DNA of 5,914 bases, from the NCBI GenBank assembly GCA_013336205.1, contig JAAXUD010000205.1, forward strand, positions 1-5,914, given 5' to 3'. Shown piece after piece: positions 1 through 5,914 of the stretch. The DNA is from Lentimicrobium sp. (lineage in GTDB: Bacteria; Bacteroidota; Bacteroidia; Bacteroidales; Lentimicrobiaceae). Below the pieces are notes generated by a model that ran no database searches, had not been told where the DNA came from, and saw nothing but the letters and a program-made list of their open reading frames with translations. The translations under genes were made by a program, and so were the position numbers. Position 1 is the first letter of the stretch. Every line of letters starts with the position of its first letter.

Positions 1-1
1 T

Positions 2-928
2 TCCGCCGTATCACCGGAAGTCAGGGGTGGCGGACAGGTAGTGGCAGGCAGCAACAACTGGCCAACCACTTTTTATGGCGGCGATGTTGATTACCTCGAC
101 ATCAAGAAAGTTGAGGTAAAAACCGGAAGAATGTTTACCGAACAGGAGGTTACTTCAGCCGCCAAAGTATGCCTGATCGGGCAGACAGTGGCTGACAACC
201 TGTTTGGTGATGATGTTGATCCTGTTGGGCAAACAATACGGTTTAAGAATATCCCCGTGAAGGTGATCGGGTTACTGGAAGAAAAAGGTGAAAACACCTT
301 TGGCATGGACCAGGATGATCTGCTGATCGGTCCTTATTCCACTGTTCAGAAACGTATGCTGGCCATTACACACATTAATGCAATTCTGTGCTCGGCCATC
401 AGTGAAGAAGCCACCACGCAGGCAGTGGCAGAAGTAACGGCAGCCATGCGGACTTCGCACAAACTGGCTCAAACGGAAGAAGATGATTTTCAGATTCGTA
501 CCCAGGCCGAACTGGTAAGTACCTTCAGTTCGATCAGCAACATTCTTACCACGCTCTTAGGCGCTATTTCAGCCATTTCACTGCTGGTGGGGGGGATTGG
601 CATTATGAATATTATGTATGTTTCGGTAACTGAGCGCACCCGCGAAATCGGACTCCGCATGAGCATTGGTGGACGCGGGCTTGATATTATGATGCAGTTT
701 TTATTCGAAAGTACTTTTCTGAGTGTTATCGGTGGTGTTTTTGGCATTCTGCTGGGTGTAACGGCATCTCTGATCATCGGAAACCTGACCGGATGGCCAA
801 TTGCAGTAATGCCAGTTGCTGTGGCTATGTCCTTCCTGGTTTGCACAGTCATCGGCATTTTCTTTGGCTGGTATCCCGCCCGGAAAGCGGCCAATCTGAA
901 TCCGATTGATGCTTTACGCTTTGAATAG
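2..928 (+). CDS. MacB/FtsX-family ABC transporter permease, C-terminal part (5' truncated by window edge)
   Basis: This is an inner-membrane permease of a MacB-type ABC transporter, a family that couples cytoplasmic ATP hydrolysis to mechanotransmission across the periplasm, often for export of antibiotics, peptides or lipids. The frame is open from base 2 and the first residues already match the family (GGGQVV, then GSNNW), so the GTG at 41 is internal and the true start lies to the left. Of the 308 visible residues, about 1-165 are the periplasmic core domain, with FTEQEV, LIGQTVADNLFG, DPVGQTI and the DQDD motif. Three membrane helices follow at about 178-208, 232-259 and 266-290. The cytoplasmic coupling segment TERTREIGLRMSIGG lies between the first two, with Ser and Gly where Ala is usual (MAIGA). 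The end, YPARKAANLNPIDALRFE, is the normal family C-terminus. The ATP-binding subunit or domain is not in view, so its arrangement and the substrate are unknown. The family call is firm. Confidence 0.93.
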   Translation, partial: SAVSPEVRGGGQVVAGSNNWPTTFYGGDVDYLDIKKVEVKTGRMFTEQEVTSAAKVCLIGQTVADNLFGDDVDPVGQTIRFKNIPVKVIGLLEEKGENTFGMDQDDLLIGPYSTVQKRMLAITHINAILCSAISEEATTQAVAEVTAAMRTSHKLAQTEEDDFQIRTQAELVSTFSSISNILTTLLGAISAISLLVGGIGIMNIMYVSVTERTREIGLRMSIGGRGLDIMMQFLFESTFLSVIGGVFGILLGVTASLIIGNLTGWPIAVMPVAVAMSFLVCTVIGIFFGWYPARKAANLNPIDALRFE

Positions 929-966
929 TCAGGGTTGACAGTTAAAAAAGATGAACAGGAATGCAT

Positions 967-974
967 TACATTTG
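967..974 (+). promoter_or_regulatory. Candidate Bacteroidota -7 promoter box for the two-component operon
   Basis: TACATTTG fits the Bacteroidota -7 consensus TAnnTTTG exactly and lies 16 bases before the kinase start codon, in a 62-base spacer. It would give a very short leader. There is no good -33 TTG element at the usual distance: the nearest, the TTGACA at 935-940, is about 29 bases upstream of the box, which is too far. The kinase pair may therefore be transcribed from here, from the permease operon by read-through, or from both. No terminator is seen after the permease gene. Confidence 0.4.
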
Positions 975-990
975 AAATAAATATTCCACT

Positions 991-2055
991 ATGAAAGGGA
1001 ACAAACTTAAAATACTGATCCACCTGGCTTTCTGGACAATGGTAATTATCCTGCCATGGTTTATGATGTCGGGCAACCTTGAGCAGCCTGGTTTTTTTGA
1101 AGGACGGTATTATATCAGGATTTTAAATGGAGGGCTGCTTTTTTATCTCACCTATTTTTATCTTGTTCCGGAATTTTATCTTAAAGACCAAAAGCTAAAA
1201 TTCTATCTGTACACAGCTGCAGTTATTGCCGTGATTTTTGGAGCTACAGAGCTACTCAGCCAATGGCTTTTTCCTGATGACCTGCTGAGACAGCGGATGG
1301 ACCTGATACGGGAGAAACTAGTGGATGAGGGTGTCGAATTTCATGCACCTTCTGCTTCGATGCGGTATGTAAATTCCATATTCGTTTCCGTGCTTATTTC
1401 CGCTTTTGCAATGGGCCTAAGGATAACCGGCGCTTATGCTGAAAAGGAAAAACAGAACCGTGAACTGGAAAAAGAAAAACTTGCTTCAGACCTCGGATTG
1501 TTGAAAAGTCAGGTTAGCCCGCACTTCTTTTTCAATACGCTGAATAACATTTATGCCCTCACAGAAACCAGCAGTCCGGACGCTGGCAATGCCATACTGA
1601 AACTATCAAAAATGATGCGCTATGTGCTGTATGATTCCGAGCAGGGAAGCACCACACTTGCGCACGAAATCAGTTTTATGAACCACTACATCGATCTTAT
1701 GCGGCTCAGGTTGAGCGAAAAAGTACATATCAATGTTGATTTCAGGCCACATTCAGTGGATATTTCCCTCCCTCCCATGATATTTATTTCCTTTATTGAG
1801 AATGCTTTCAAACATGGAGTCAGTTACCGGGAGCCGTCATATATTGACATCAGCCTGAGAACCACCCCGGAGCAACTTCATTTCACCTGCCGCAACAGCA
1901 ATTTCGGACACGGGAATGAACAAAAAGGTGTGCACTCAGGCATCGGGCTTGAAAATATCCGGAGAAGACTGGCCTTACTTTATCAGGATAAACACACACT
2001 CCTCATAAATGAAACCCAGGCTGCGTTTGAGGTAAATCTCACGATTCAACTTTAA
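991..2055 (+). CDS. LytS/YehU-family membrane sensor histidine kinase
   Basis: This is an inner-membrane sensor kinase that should autophosphorylate on a histidine and pass the phosphate to the LytTR regulator encoded next to it. The 354 residues contain four predicted membrane helices (about 8-26, 44-61, 70-93 and 126-147) with only short loops and no separate periplasmic sensor domain. A charged, probably coiled-coil linker (about 149-172) follows. The His_kinase domain has the motif SQVSPHFFFNTLNNIYAL with phospho-acceptor His178. The ATPase part has the N box FIENAFKHG (Asn271) and the G box SGIGLENIRRRL (Gly317 and Gly319). All key residues are present, so it should be active. A TGA in frame at 973-975 makes the ATG at 991 the first start; no Shine-Dalgarno sequence is seen, as is usual in Bacteroidota. 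The length is typical. The signal is unknown; the adjacent ABC permease suggests envelope or export stress, by inference only. Confidence 0.95.
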   Translation: MKGNKLKILIHLAFWTMVIILPWFMMSGNLEQPGFFEGRYYIRILNGGLLFYLTYFYLVPEFYLKDQKLKFYLYTAAVIAVIFGATELLSQWLFPDDLLRQRMDLIREKLVDEGVEFHAPSASMRYVNSIFVSVLISAFAMGLRITGAYAEKEKQNRELEKEKLASDLGLLKSQVSPHFFFNTLNNIYALTETSSPDAGNAILKLSKMMRYVLYDSEQGSTTLAHEISFMNHYIDLMRLRLSEKVHINVDFRPHSVDISLPPMIFISFIENAFKHGVSYREPSYIDISLRTTPEQLHFTCRNSNFGHGNEQKGVHSGIGLENIRRRLALLYQDKHTLLINETQAAFEVNLTIQL

Positions 2056-2060
2056 GTAAA

Positions 2061-2783
2061 ATGAAAACAATCCGCACTATAGCAATTGACGATGAACCAC
2101 TTGCGCTTCAATTGGTTACAGGATATATTACAAAAACTCCCTTTCTGGAGCATTTGGGGAGCTTCGACAGCCCGCTGACCGCTATGGAATTTCTGGAAAA
2201 CAATCCAGTTGACCTGATTTATCTCGACATACAAATGCCCGACCTGATGGGCACTGAGTTTGCCAGGATCAACAAAGAGAGCAGCCACGTAATTTTTACT
2301 ACTGCTTTCCCTGATTATGCGGTTGAGGGATTCAGGCTCAACGCCCTGGATTACCTGCTGAAGCCCTTTTCCTATGAAGAGTTTCTTGAATCTGCCAGGC
2401 GGGCCAAACAAAGAGTTTCTGTGGAGCAGCCAGCCATACAACAACAAATCGAAACAAGCAGCGACTTTCTGTTTATCAAATCCGATTATAAGGTTAGAAG
2501 GATTAATCTATCTGATATTCAATATATTGAAGGCCTGAAGGATTATGTAAAAGTTTATCTTCACGGTGATCCCAAGCCAGTACTAACCCTGGCAACCATG
2601 AAACAGATGGAGGGGAAATTACCACCCGACAGATTTATGCGTGTACACAGGTCATTTATTGTAAATCTGCAACGCATTGAAATAATTGAAAGGAGCAGAA
2701 TTGTATTCGGGAATGTATATATCCCAATTAGTGACCAGTATAAAGAAGGTTTTCAGAAATTTGTTGACAGGAATTTTATTTGA
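2061..2783 (+). CDS. LytTR-family response regulator
   Basis: This is a cytoplasmic transcription regulator and the likely partner of the LytS-type kinase, whose stop codon lies five bases upstream, so the two are almost surely co-transcribed. Its 240 residues have a receiver domain at about 4-118: acidic pair Asp10/Asp11, phospho-acceptor Asp56 in YLDIQMP, Thr81 in FTTAF, and Lys101 in YLLKPFS. After a Gln-rich linker (about 119-133), a LytTR DNA-binding domain covers about 135-237, with FIKSDYKVRRI, DIQYIEGLKDYVKVYL and the signature FMRVHRSFIVNL. All expected receiver residues are intact. LytTR proteins bind direct repeats in promoters, often of nearby transport or envelope genes. The adjacent permease is a reasonable target, but no convincing pair of LytTR sites is seen in this window, and the promoter of the transporter operon is outside it. 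Confidence 0.96.
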   Translation: MKTIRTIAIDDEPLALQLVTGYITKTPFLEHLGSFDSPLTAMEFLENNPVDLIYLDIQMPDLMGTEFARINKESSHVIFTTAFPDYAVEGFRLNALDYLLKPFSYEEFLESARRAKQRVSVEQPAIQQQIETSSDFLFIKSDYKVRRINLSDIQYIEGLKDYVKVYLHGDPKPVLTLATMKQMEGKLPPDRFMRVHRSFIVNLQRIEIIERSRIVFGNVYIPISDQYKEGFQKFVDRNFI

Positions 2784-2825
2784 AAGAGACAACAACAGGC
2801 TAATCCTTCCTATTATGTTATTTAC

Positions 2826-2833
2826 TACATTCG
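2826..2833 (+). promoter_or_regulatory. Weak candidate -7 promoter box before the secreted CotH protein
   Basis: TACATTCG matches the Bacteroidota TAnnTTTG box with one mismatch and lies 17 bases before the ATG at 2851. No TTTG-like -33 element sits at the expected distance. Just downstream, 2834-2846 is a perfect AT-rich inverted repeat (CTTTTT, A, AAAAAG) that would overlap the start of the transcript. The 67-base spacer holds no recognisable terminator, so read-through from the regulator gene cannot be excluded. Confidence 0.22.
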
Positions 2834-2850
2834 CTTTTTAAAAAAGTGAT

Positions 2851-5800
2851 ATGTGGTTTAAAAGAATAATGCTGATTCTGGTTGCATCAGCTTTCGTTTG
2901 TAGCTTCGCTACAGCCCAGGTGCTTATTAATGAAGGCAGTAACCGCAATTACTCCACATTGCCCGATGAAGATGGCGAGTTTCCTGACTGGATTGAACTT
3001 TACAATTCAGGAAGCAGTACTGTGAATCTGCTGAATTACTCCATTTCCGATAAACTTTCCAATCCTGTTAAATGGGTGTTTCCTGACGTGGAATTGCTTC
3101 CCAATCAGTTTATTAACATTTATTGCAGTGGGAAAAACCGCAGACCGGAACCTGGCTTTACCCATGTGCTTAATGCCACTGCTTTTTCGCCTGTAACAGG
3201 TTGGAATACGCATAATTTTACCAATTCATTTTACTGGGACGGCACTTCCGGCATTTTGATCAACACCTGCTCGTACAGTTCAACCGGATATACCTCGAAT
3301 TCTGTTTTTAACCAGACTGCTACTTCCTTTTTATCGACGTTGTATGCGGTTCAGGACGGCGCCTCAGATGTTTGTGGTGCAACTAACGGAACACCGGTTT
3401 TTCAGCGACCCAATATGAAACTGAACGGAATTACCATTGGCACAGGCGAGGTGCAAAACTCAAACATAGGATACCCGGCGCCTTACGGCAACTGGTATTG
3501 GTGCGCCCGCCACCAGATGCTGATTAAGGCCAGTGAATTGACTGCTGCCGGATTCTCTGCCGGTTATATCAGTAACCTTTCCTTCGATGTTGTCTATACC
3601 GACCCGAACACCGTTTATGACTACATCGACATCAGCATGAAGCTGACCGCTGCCAATTCAGTAAGCTCAACTTTCGCGGCAACAGAGCCAACTGAAACCC
3701 TGCATACCAATTTTAAAATTTCAGAAGAGGGAGAAACTATTTATCTGTACAACCCGGCGCATGTGCTTATGAACAGCCTCAGCGTTGATTGCCGGGACCT
3801 TGATGTGAGCCGCGGTTCCTTCCCTGATGCTTCCGGCCAGATCTTCCTTTTTCAGCAGGGAACACCGGCAGCCTCCAATAACCAATCGGCCACCTATACC
3901 AATTATCTGCTGCCGGTTACTTTTTCTGTCCCTTCAGGCCATTACCAGTTACCGCTGTTTGTGCAGATGAATAATCCCAACGGAACAAGCTCAACAATAC
4001 ATTATACCACCGATGGCAGTGACCCGACGTCTGATTCACCAGCCTATGATGGCAATCCGGTTTATGTTTCCGCTACAACGGCTCTGAAAGCCAGGGCATT
4101 TCAGGAAGGAGTGCTTCCCGGACCCTTAAAGGCTGCCACTTATTTTTACGGGGCAATGCACACAACCCCCGTTCTGTCAGTTATTACCGACAACAACAAC
4201 CTGTATGGTGGTTCGGGAATCTTTGATAACTGGTGGATGGATTGGGAAAAGGCTGCTTATGTAGAGTATTTTGACTCTACTCAAAATCTGGTCTTTTCAC
4301 AACGAACAGGCATGCAGATAGACGGAGGTGCCGGCGGAAGCCGTTCTCATCCCCAGCATTCATTCAGACTGGAGCCCGGTGATGGGGTGCTGGGTGATGG
4401 CCCCATTAACTATCCGCTCATCCCCGATCGCCCCGAAAGAAACAAGTACAGCAAGTTTTACCTGAGGAACGGGAGTAATCAATACCTTATTCTTCCTTAC
4501 AAAGATGCTACCCAGGTTACCTCAATGAGTAAAGGAACAAATAATTATTATGCAGCCTGGCGACCGGTTTCGGTTTATATCAACGGAGGATATTTCGGTT
4601 TGTACGAATTACGCGAAAAAATTGATGCCGAGTATTTTGAAACCCTCGAAGGAGCCGATCCCGACAATACGACCATTCTTTCTCAAAGCTACTGGTACGG
4701 TGGTAATCTCAGGGCGGTTGAAGGGAGTGTGGAGCCATTCTATGCATCCATTCAGGCGCTTAACGCGCTTGACCCTGCCAATCCCGCCTACTGGGACCAG
4801 GCAAACGCCCTTTTTGATCTTACCTGGTACAATGATTACATTATCGGTGAATCCTGGATGGGAAATACTGACTGGCCATGGAATAACATTAAAATCTACC
4901 GTTCAGATGCAAGCAACTACAGTTGGAGATATTGCATTATAGATCAGGAACTGGCGATGTTGCCCAATGGATCTACCGACTGCTTTTTCGATCACATCAA
5001 CTTTATGATGAACCAGGACCCCGCCATCCCGCACATTTATGTCTGGCTAAAAAGTATCCAAAACGAACGTTTCAGGAACTACTTCATCAACCGTTTCGCG
5101 GATGTAATGAATACCAATTACCTTTTCGAAAATATTTCTGCGATTGAAAACAACATGTTTGCACTTACCAATAATGAAATGCCGAATGAGTATATGCGCT
5201 GGGGAGATCCCAACAATATTCCCGGGCAAATGGAGAACTTCACGAATAACCATCTTACACTGATTGATCAGTTTTCGCAAAGAACCACCCAGGTAAGAAA
5301 CCATATTGAATCAAATTTTAACCTTGAAAATCAGGTTGCATTAACCCTGGATGTAATTCCGGCAGGTGCAGGTAAAATTCACATCAGTACGGTTACCCCG
5401 GAAGTTTATCCCTGGCAGGGCGTTTATTTTAACGGAATTCCGGTTATGATTACTGCAGAGCCATCCACAGGTTACTTTTTCAGTCACTGGAACGATAACG
5501 GGCTTATTTCCGATACCCTGAATGCTGTTTTCCTTGATACGCTAGATGCGGAAACCATAAATTTTACTGCCATTTTCGGGGAGGAACACGTTGGCATTAC
5601 ACCTCCTGAATCCTTTACAAATAGCTTCTCCTTGTATCCAAACCCCGCAACAGAAGTAATTTACCTGTCGGATAAAAACAATTCAAAGGCTGAATATCAG
5701 ATTGTTGATATGACCGGACATATAATACAGGAAGGAATAACCGAAGGAGCCGGGTCAGTTACATCTATAAATATCAGCAATCTGCCGCCATCCCTTTATC

Positions 5801-5871
5801 AGTTTAGAATCATGGATGCTGCTAAGGGAGTGGTAAATCTGCATTTTATAAAAGCGGGAACAAAACGCTAG
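2851..5871 (+). CDS. Secreted CotH kinase-like protein with lamin-tail domain and T9SS type A sorting domain
   Basis: This is a 1006-residue exported modular protein, expected to cross the outer membrane by the type IX system and stay surface-bound or be released. The signal peptide is residues 1-22 (KR, hydrophobic core, cleavage after ATA leaving Gln23). A lamin-tail domain begins at 24 (VLINEG, DWIELYNSG, LNYSISD), is interrupted at about 98-283, and resumes at 284 (LHTNFKISEEGETIYLY). A CHB_HEX_C-like domain (about 355-433, IHYTTDGSDPT) precedes the CotH kinase-like domain (about 440-820), with SRSHPQHSFRL, FYLRNGSNQY, VYINGGYFGLYELREK, GNTDWPWNNIKIYR and WRYCIIDQE. An InlB-like repeat domain (about 831-909, GYFFSHW) and the sorting domain (about 925-1006, SLYPNPATEV, YQIVDMTG, NLPPSLYQFRI) follow. 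Bacillus CotH phosphorylates spore-coat proteins; the role of T9SS versions is not established. An in-frame TAA at 2839-2841 fixes the start. The domain calls are firm, but kinase activity and substrate are unknown. Confidence 0.93.
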   Translation: MWFKRIMLILVASAFVCSFATAQVLINEGSNRNYSTLPDEDGEFPDWIELYNSGSSTVNLLNYSISDKLSNPVKWVFPDVELLPNQFINIYCSGKNRRPEPGFTHVLNATAFSPVTGWNTHNFTNSFYWDGTSGILINTCSYSSTGYTSNSVFNQTATSFLSTLYAVQDGASDVCGATNGTPVFQRPNMKLNGITIGTGEVQNSNIGYPAPYGNWYWCARHQMLIKASELTAAGFSAGYISNLSFDVVYTDPNTVYDYIDISMKLTAANSVSSTFAATEPTETLHTNFKISEEGETIYLYNPAHVLMNSLSVDCRDLDVSRGSFPDASGQIFLFQQGTPAASNNQSATYTNYLLPVTFSVPSGHYQLPLFVQMNNPNGTSSTIHYTTDGSDPTSDSPAYDGNPVYVSATTALKARAFQEGVLPGPLKAATYFYGAMHTTPVLSVITDNNNLYGGSGIFDNWWMDWEKAAYVEYFDSTQNLVFSQRTGMQIDGGAGGSRSHPQHSFRLEPGDGVLGDGPINYPLIPDRPERNKYSKFYLRNGSNQYLILPYKDATQVTSMSKGTNNYYAAWRPVSVYINGGYFGLYELREKIDAEYFETLEGADPDNTTILSQSYWYGGNLRAVEGSVEPFYASIQALNALDPANPAYWDQANALFDLTWYNDYIIGESWMGNTDWPWNNIKIYRSDASNYSWRYCIIDQELAMLPNGSTDCFFDHINFMMNQDPAIPHIYVWLKSIQNERFRNYFINRFADVMNTNYLFENISAIENNMFALTNNEMPNEYMRWGDPNNIPGQMENFTNNHLTLIDQFSQRTTQVRNHIESNFNLENQVALTLDVIPAGAGKIHISTVTPEVYPWQGVYFNGIPVMITAEPSTGYFFSHWNDNGLISDTLNAVFLDTLDAETINFTAIFGEEHVGITPPESFTNSFSLYPNPATEVIYLSDKNNSKAEYQIVDMTGHIIQEGITEGAGSVTSINISNLPPSLYQFRIMDAAKGVVNLHFIKAGTKR
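3142..3699 (+). other. Insert of about 186 residues splitting the lamin-tail domain; Bacteroidota beta-rich module with half-motifs in reversed order
   Basis: This covers residues about 98-283 of the secreted protein. It lies between the strand ending YCSGKNR and the strand starting LHTNFKIS, which are normally close together in lamin-tail domains. Its first half (about 101-193) has GWNTHNF, SFYWDGTSGILINTC and RPNMKLNG. Its second half (about 194-275) has ITIGTG, YPAPYGNWYW, ARHQMLIKASELTAAGF and ISMKLTAANSVSSTF. As I recall these motifs from other Bacteroidota secreted proteins, the ARHQ/ASEL half comes first and the GWNTH/YWDGTS half second. The insert has three cysteines (140, 175 and 218). 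The motifs are seen directly; the module identity and its permutation are inferred. Confidence 0.6.
5623..5868 (+). other. T9SS type A C-terminal sorting domain
   Basis: Residues about 925-1006 of the secreted protein form the beta-sandwich signal recognised by the type IX machinery. SLYPNPATEVIYLS is the classic opening motif, YQIVDMTGHIIQEG the middle strand pair, and INISNLPPSLYQFRI with a basic end (FIKAGTKR) the closing strands. In characterised systems this domain is removed on export and the protein may be attached to surface lipopolysaccharide. It implies that the organism has PorT/SprA-type secretion genes elsewhere. Confidence 0.92.
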
Positions 5872-5914
5872 TCTGATAGAATAAGAGACTGTTTAAATTT
5901 TGAAAAACTCTATG

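Noticed and set aside
41..43. GTG at 41 as the permease start codon
   Set aside because: The frame is open to base 2 and the 13 upstream residues match the family, so the gene continues beyond the window.
938..946. ACAGTTAAA, close to a LytTR binding half-site
   Set aside because: It has one mismatch, and no second half-site occurs at the required 12-13 base spacing; a single half-site is expected by chance.
490..1023. Minus-strand open frame of 177 codons opposite the permease C-terminus and kinase start
   Set aside because: It lies antisense to strongly supported family sequence, crosses the intergenic spacer and shows no recognisable domain; it is a codon-bias shadow.
2052..2447. Minus-strand open frame of 131 codons opposite the response regulator
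   Set aside because: It is fully antisense to the receiver domain and has no family motifs or plausible promoter.
2899..2901. Cys17 in the signal region as a lipoprotein attachment site
   Set aside because: The preceding AFV does not fit a lipobox (Val at -1), while ATA followed by Gln23 is a good signal peptidase I site.
4550..4942. Plus-strand frame of 130 codons within the CotH domain
   Set aside because: It is an out-of-frame overlap with conserved CotH sequence; its translation has no recognisable motif and the main frame continues through it.
5870..5890. AGTCT/AGACT hairpin after the secreted protein gene as a terminator
   Set aside because: The stem is only five pairs with an 11-base loop, overlaps the stop codon, and the following T-run is interrupted.

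Overview
The window looks like chromosomal DNA from a member of the Bacteroidota. The evidence is a large secreted protein ending in a type IX secretion (T9SS) type A sorting domain, a LytS/LytTR two-component pair of the kind common in that phylum, start codons preceded by A-rich leaders rather than Shine-Dalgarno sequences, and a TAnnTTTG-type -7 promoter box. The genus cannot be told from the sequence.

Layout, all genes on the + strand: (1) 2-928, the C-terminal 308 residues of a MacB/FtsX-type ABC transporter permease, cut by the left window edge; (2) 929-990, a short spacer with a candidate promoter; (3) 991-2055, a four-helix membrane sensor histidine kinase of the LytS/YehU family; (4) 2061-2783, its LytTR-type response regulator, five bases downstream; (5) 2784-2850, a spacer with a weak candidate promoter and no obvious terminator; (6) 2851-5871, a 1006-residue secreted modular protein; (7) 5872-5914, 43 bases with no gene.

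The permease and the two-component pair form a plausible unit: ABC permease genes of this type often sit beside LytS/LytTR genes in Bacteroidota, so the pair may sense an envelope signal and control the transporter. This link is inferred from order and strand only. The large secreted protein is probably a separate transcription unit. It carries, in order, a signal peptide, a lamin-tail domain (LTD) interrupted by a roughly 185-residue insert, a chitobiase/hexosaminidase C-terminal-like (CHB_HEX_C) domain, a CotH kinase-like domain, an InlB-like repeat domain and the T9SS sorting domain.

No CRISPR array, RNA gene, complete mobile element or defence system is visible. The most unusual point is inside the secreted protein. 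The insert in the lamin-tail domain has the motifs of a common Bacteroidota secreted beta-rich module, but in reversed order (C-terminal half first, N-terminal half second), as expected for a circular permutation or for two fused half-copies.
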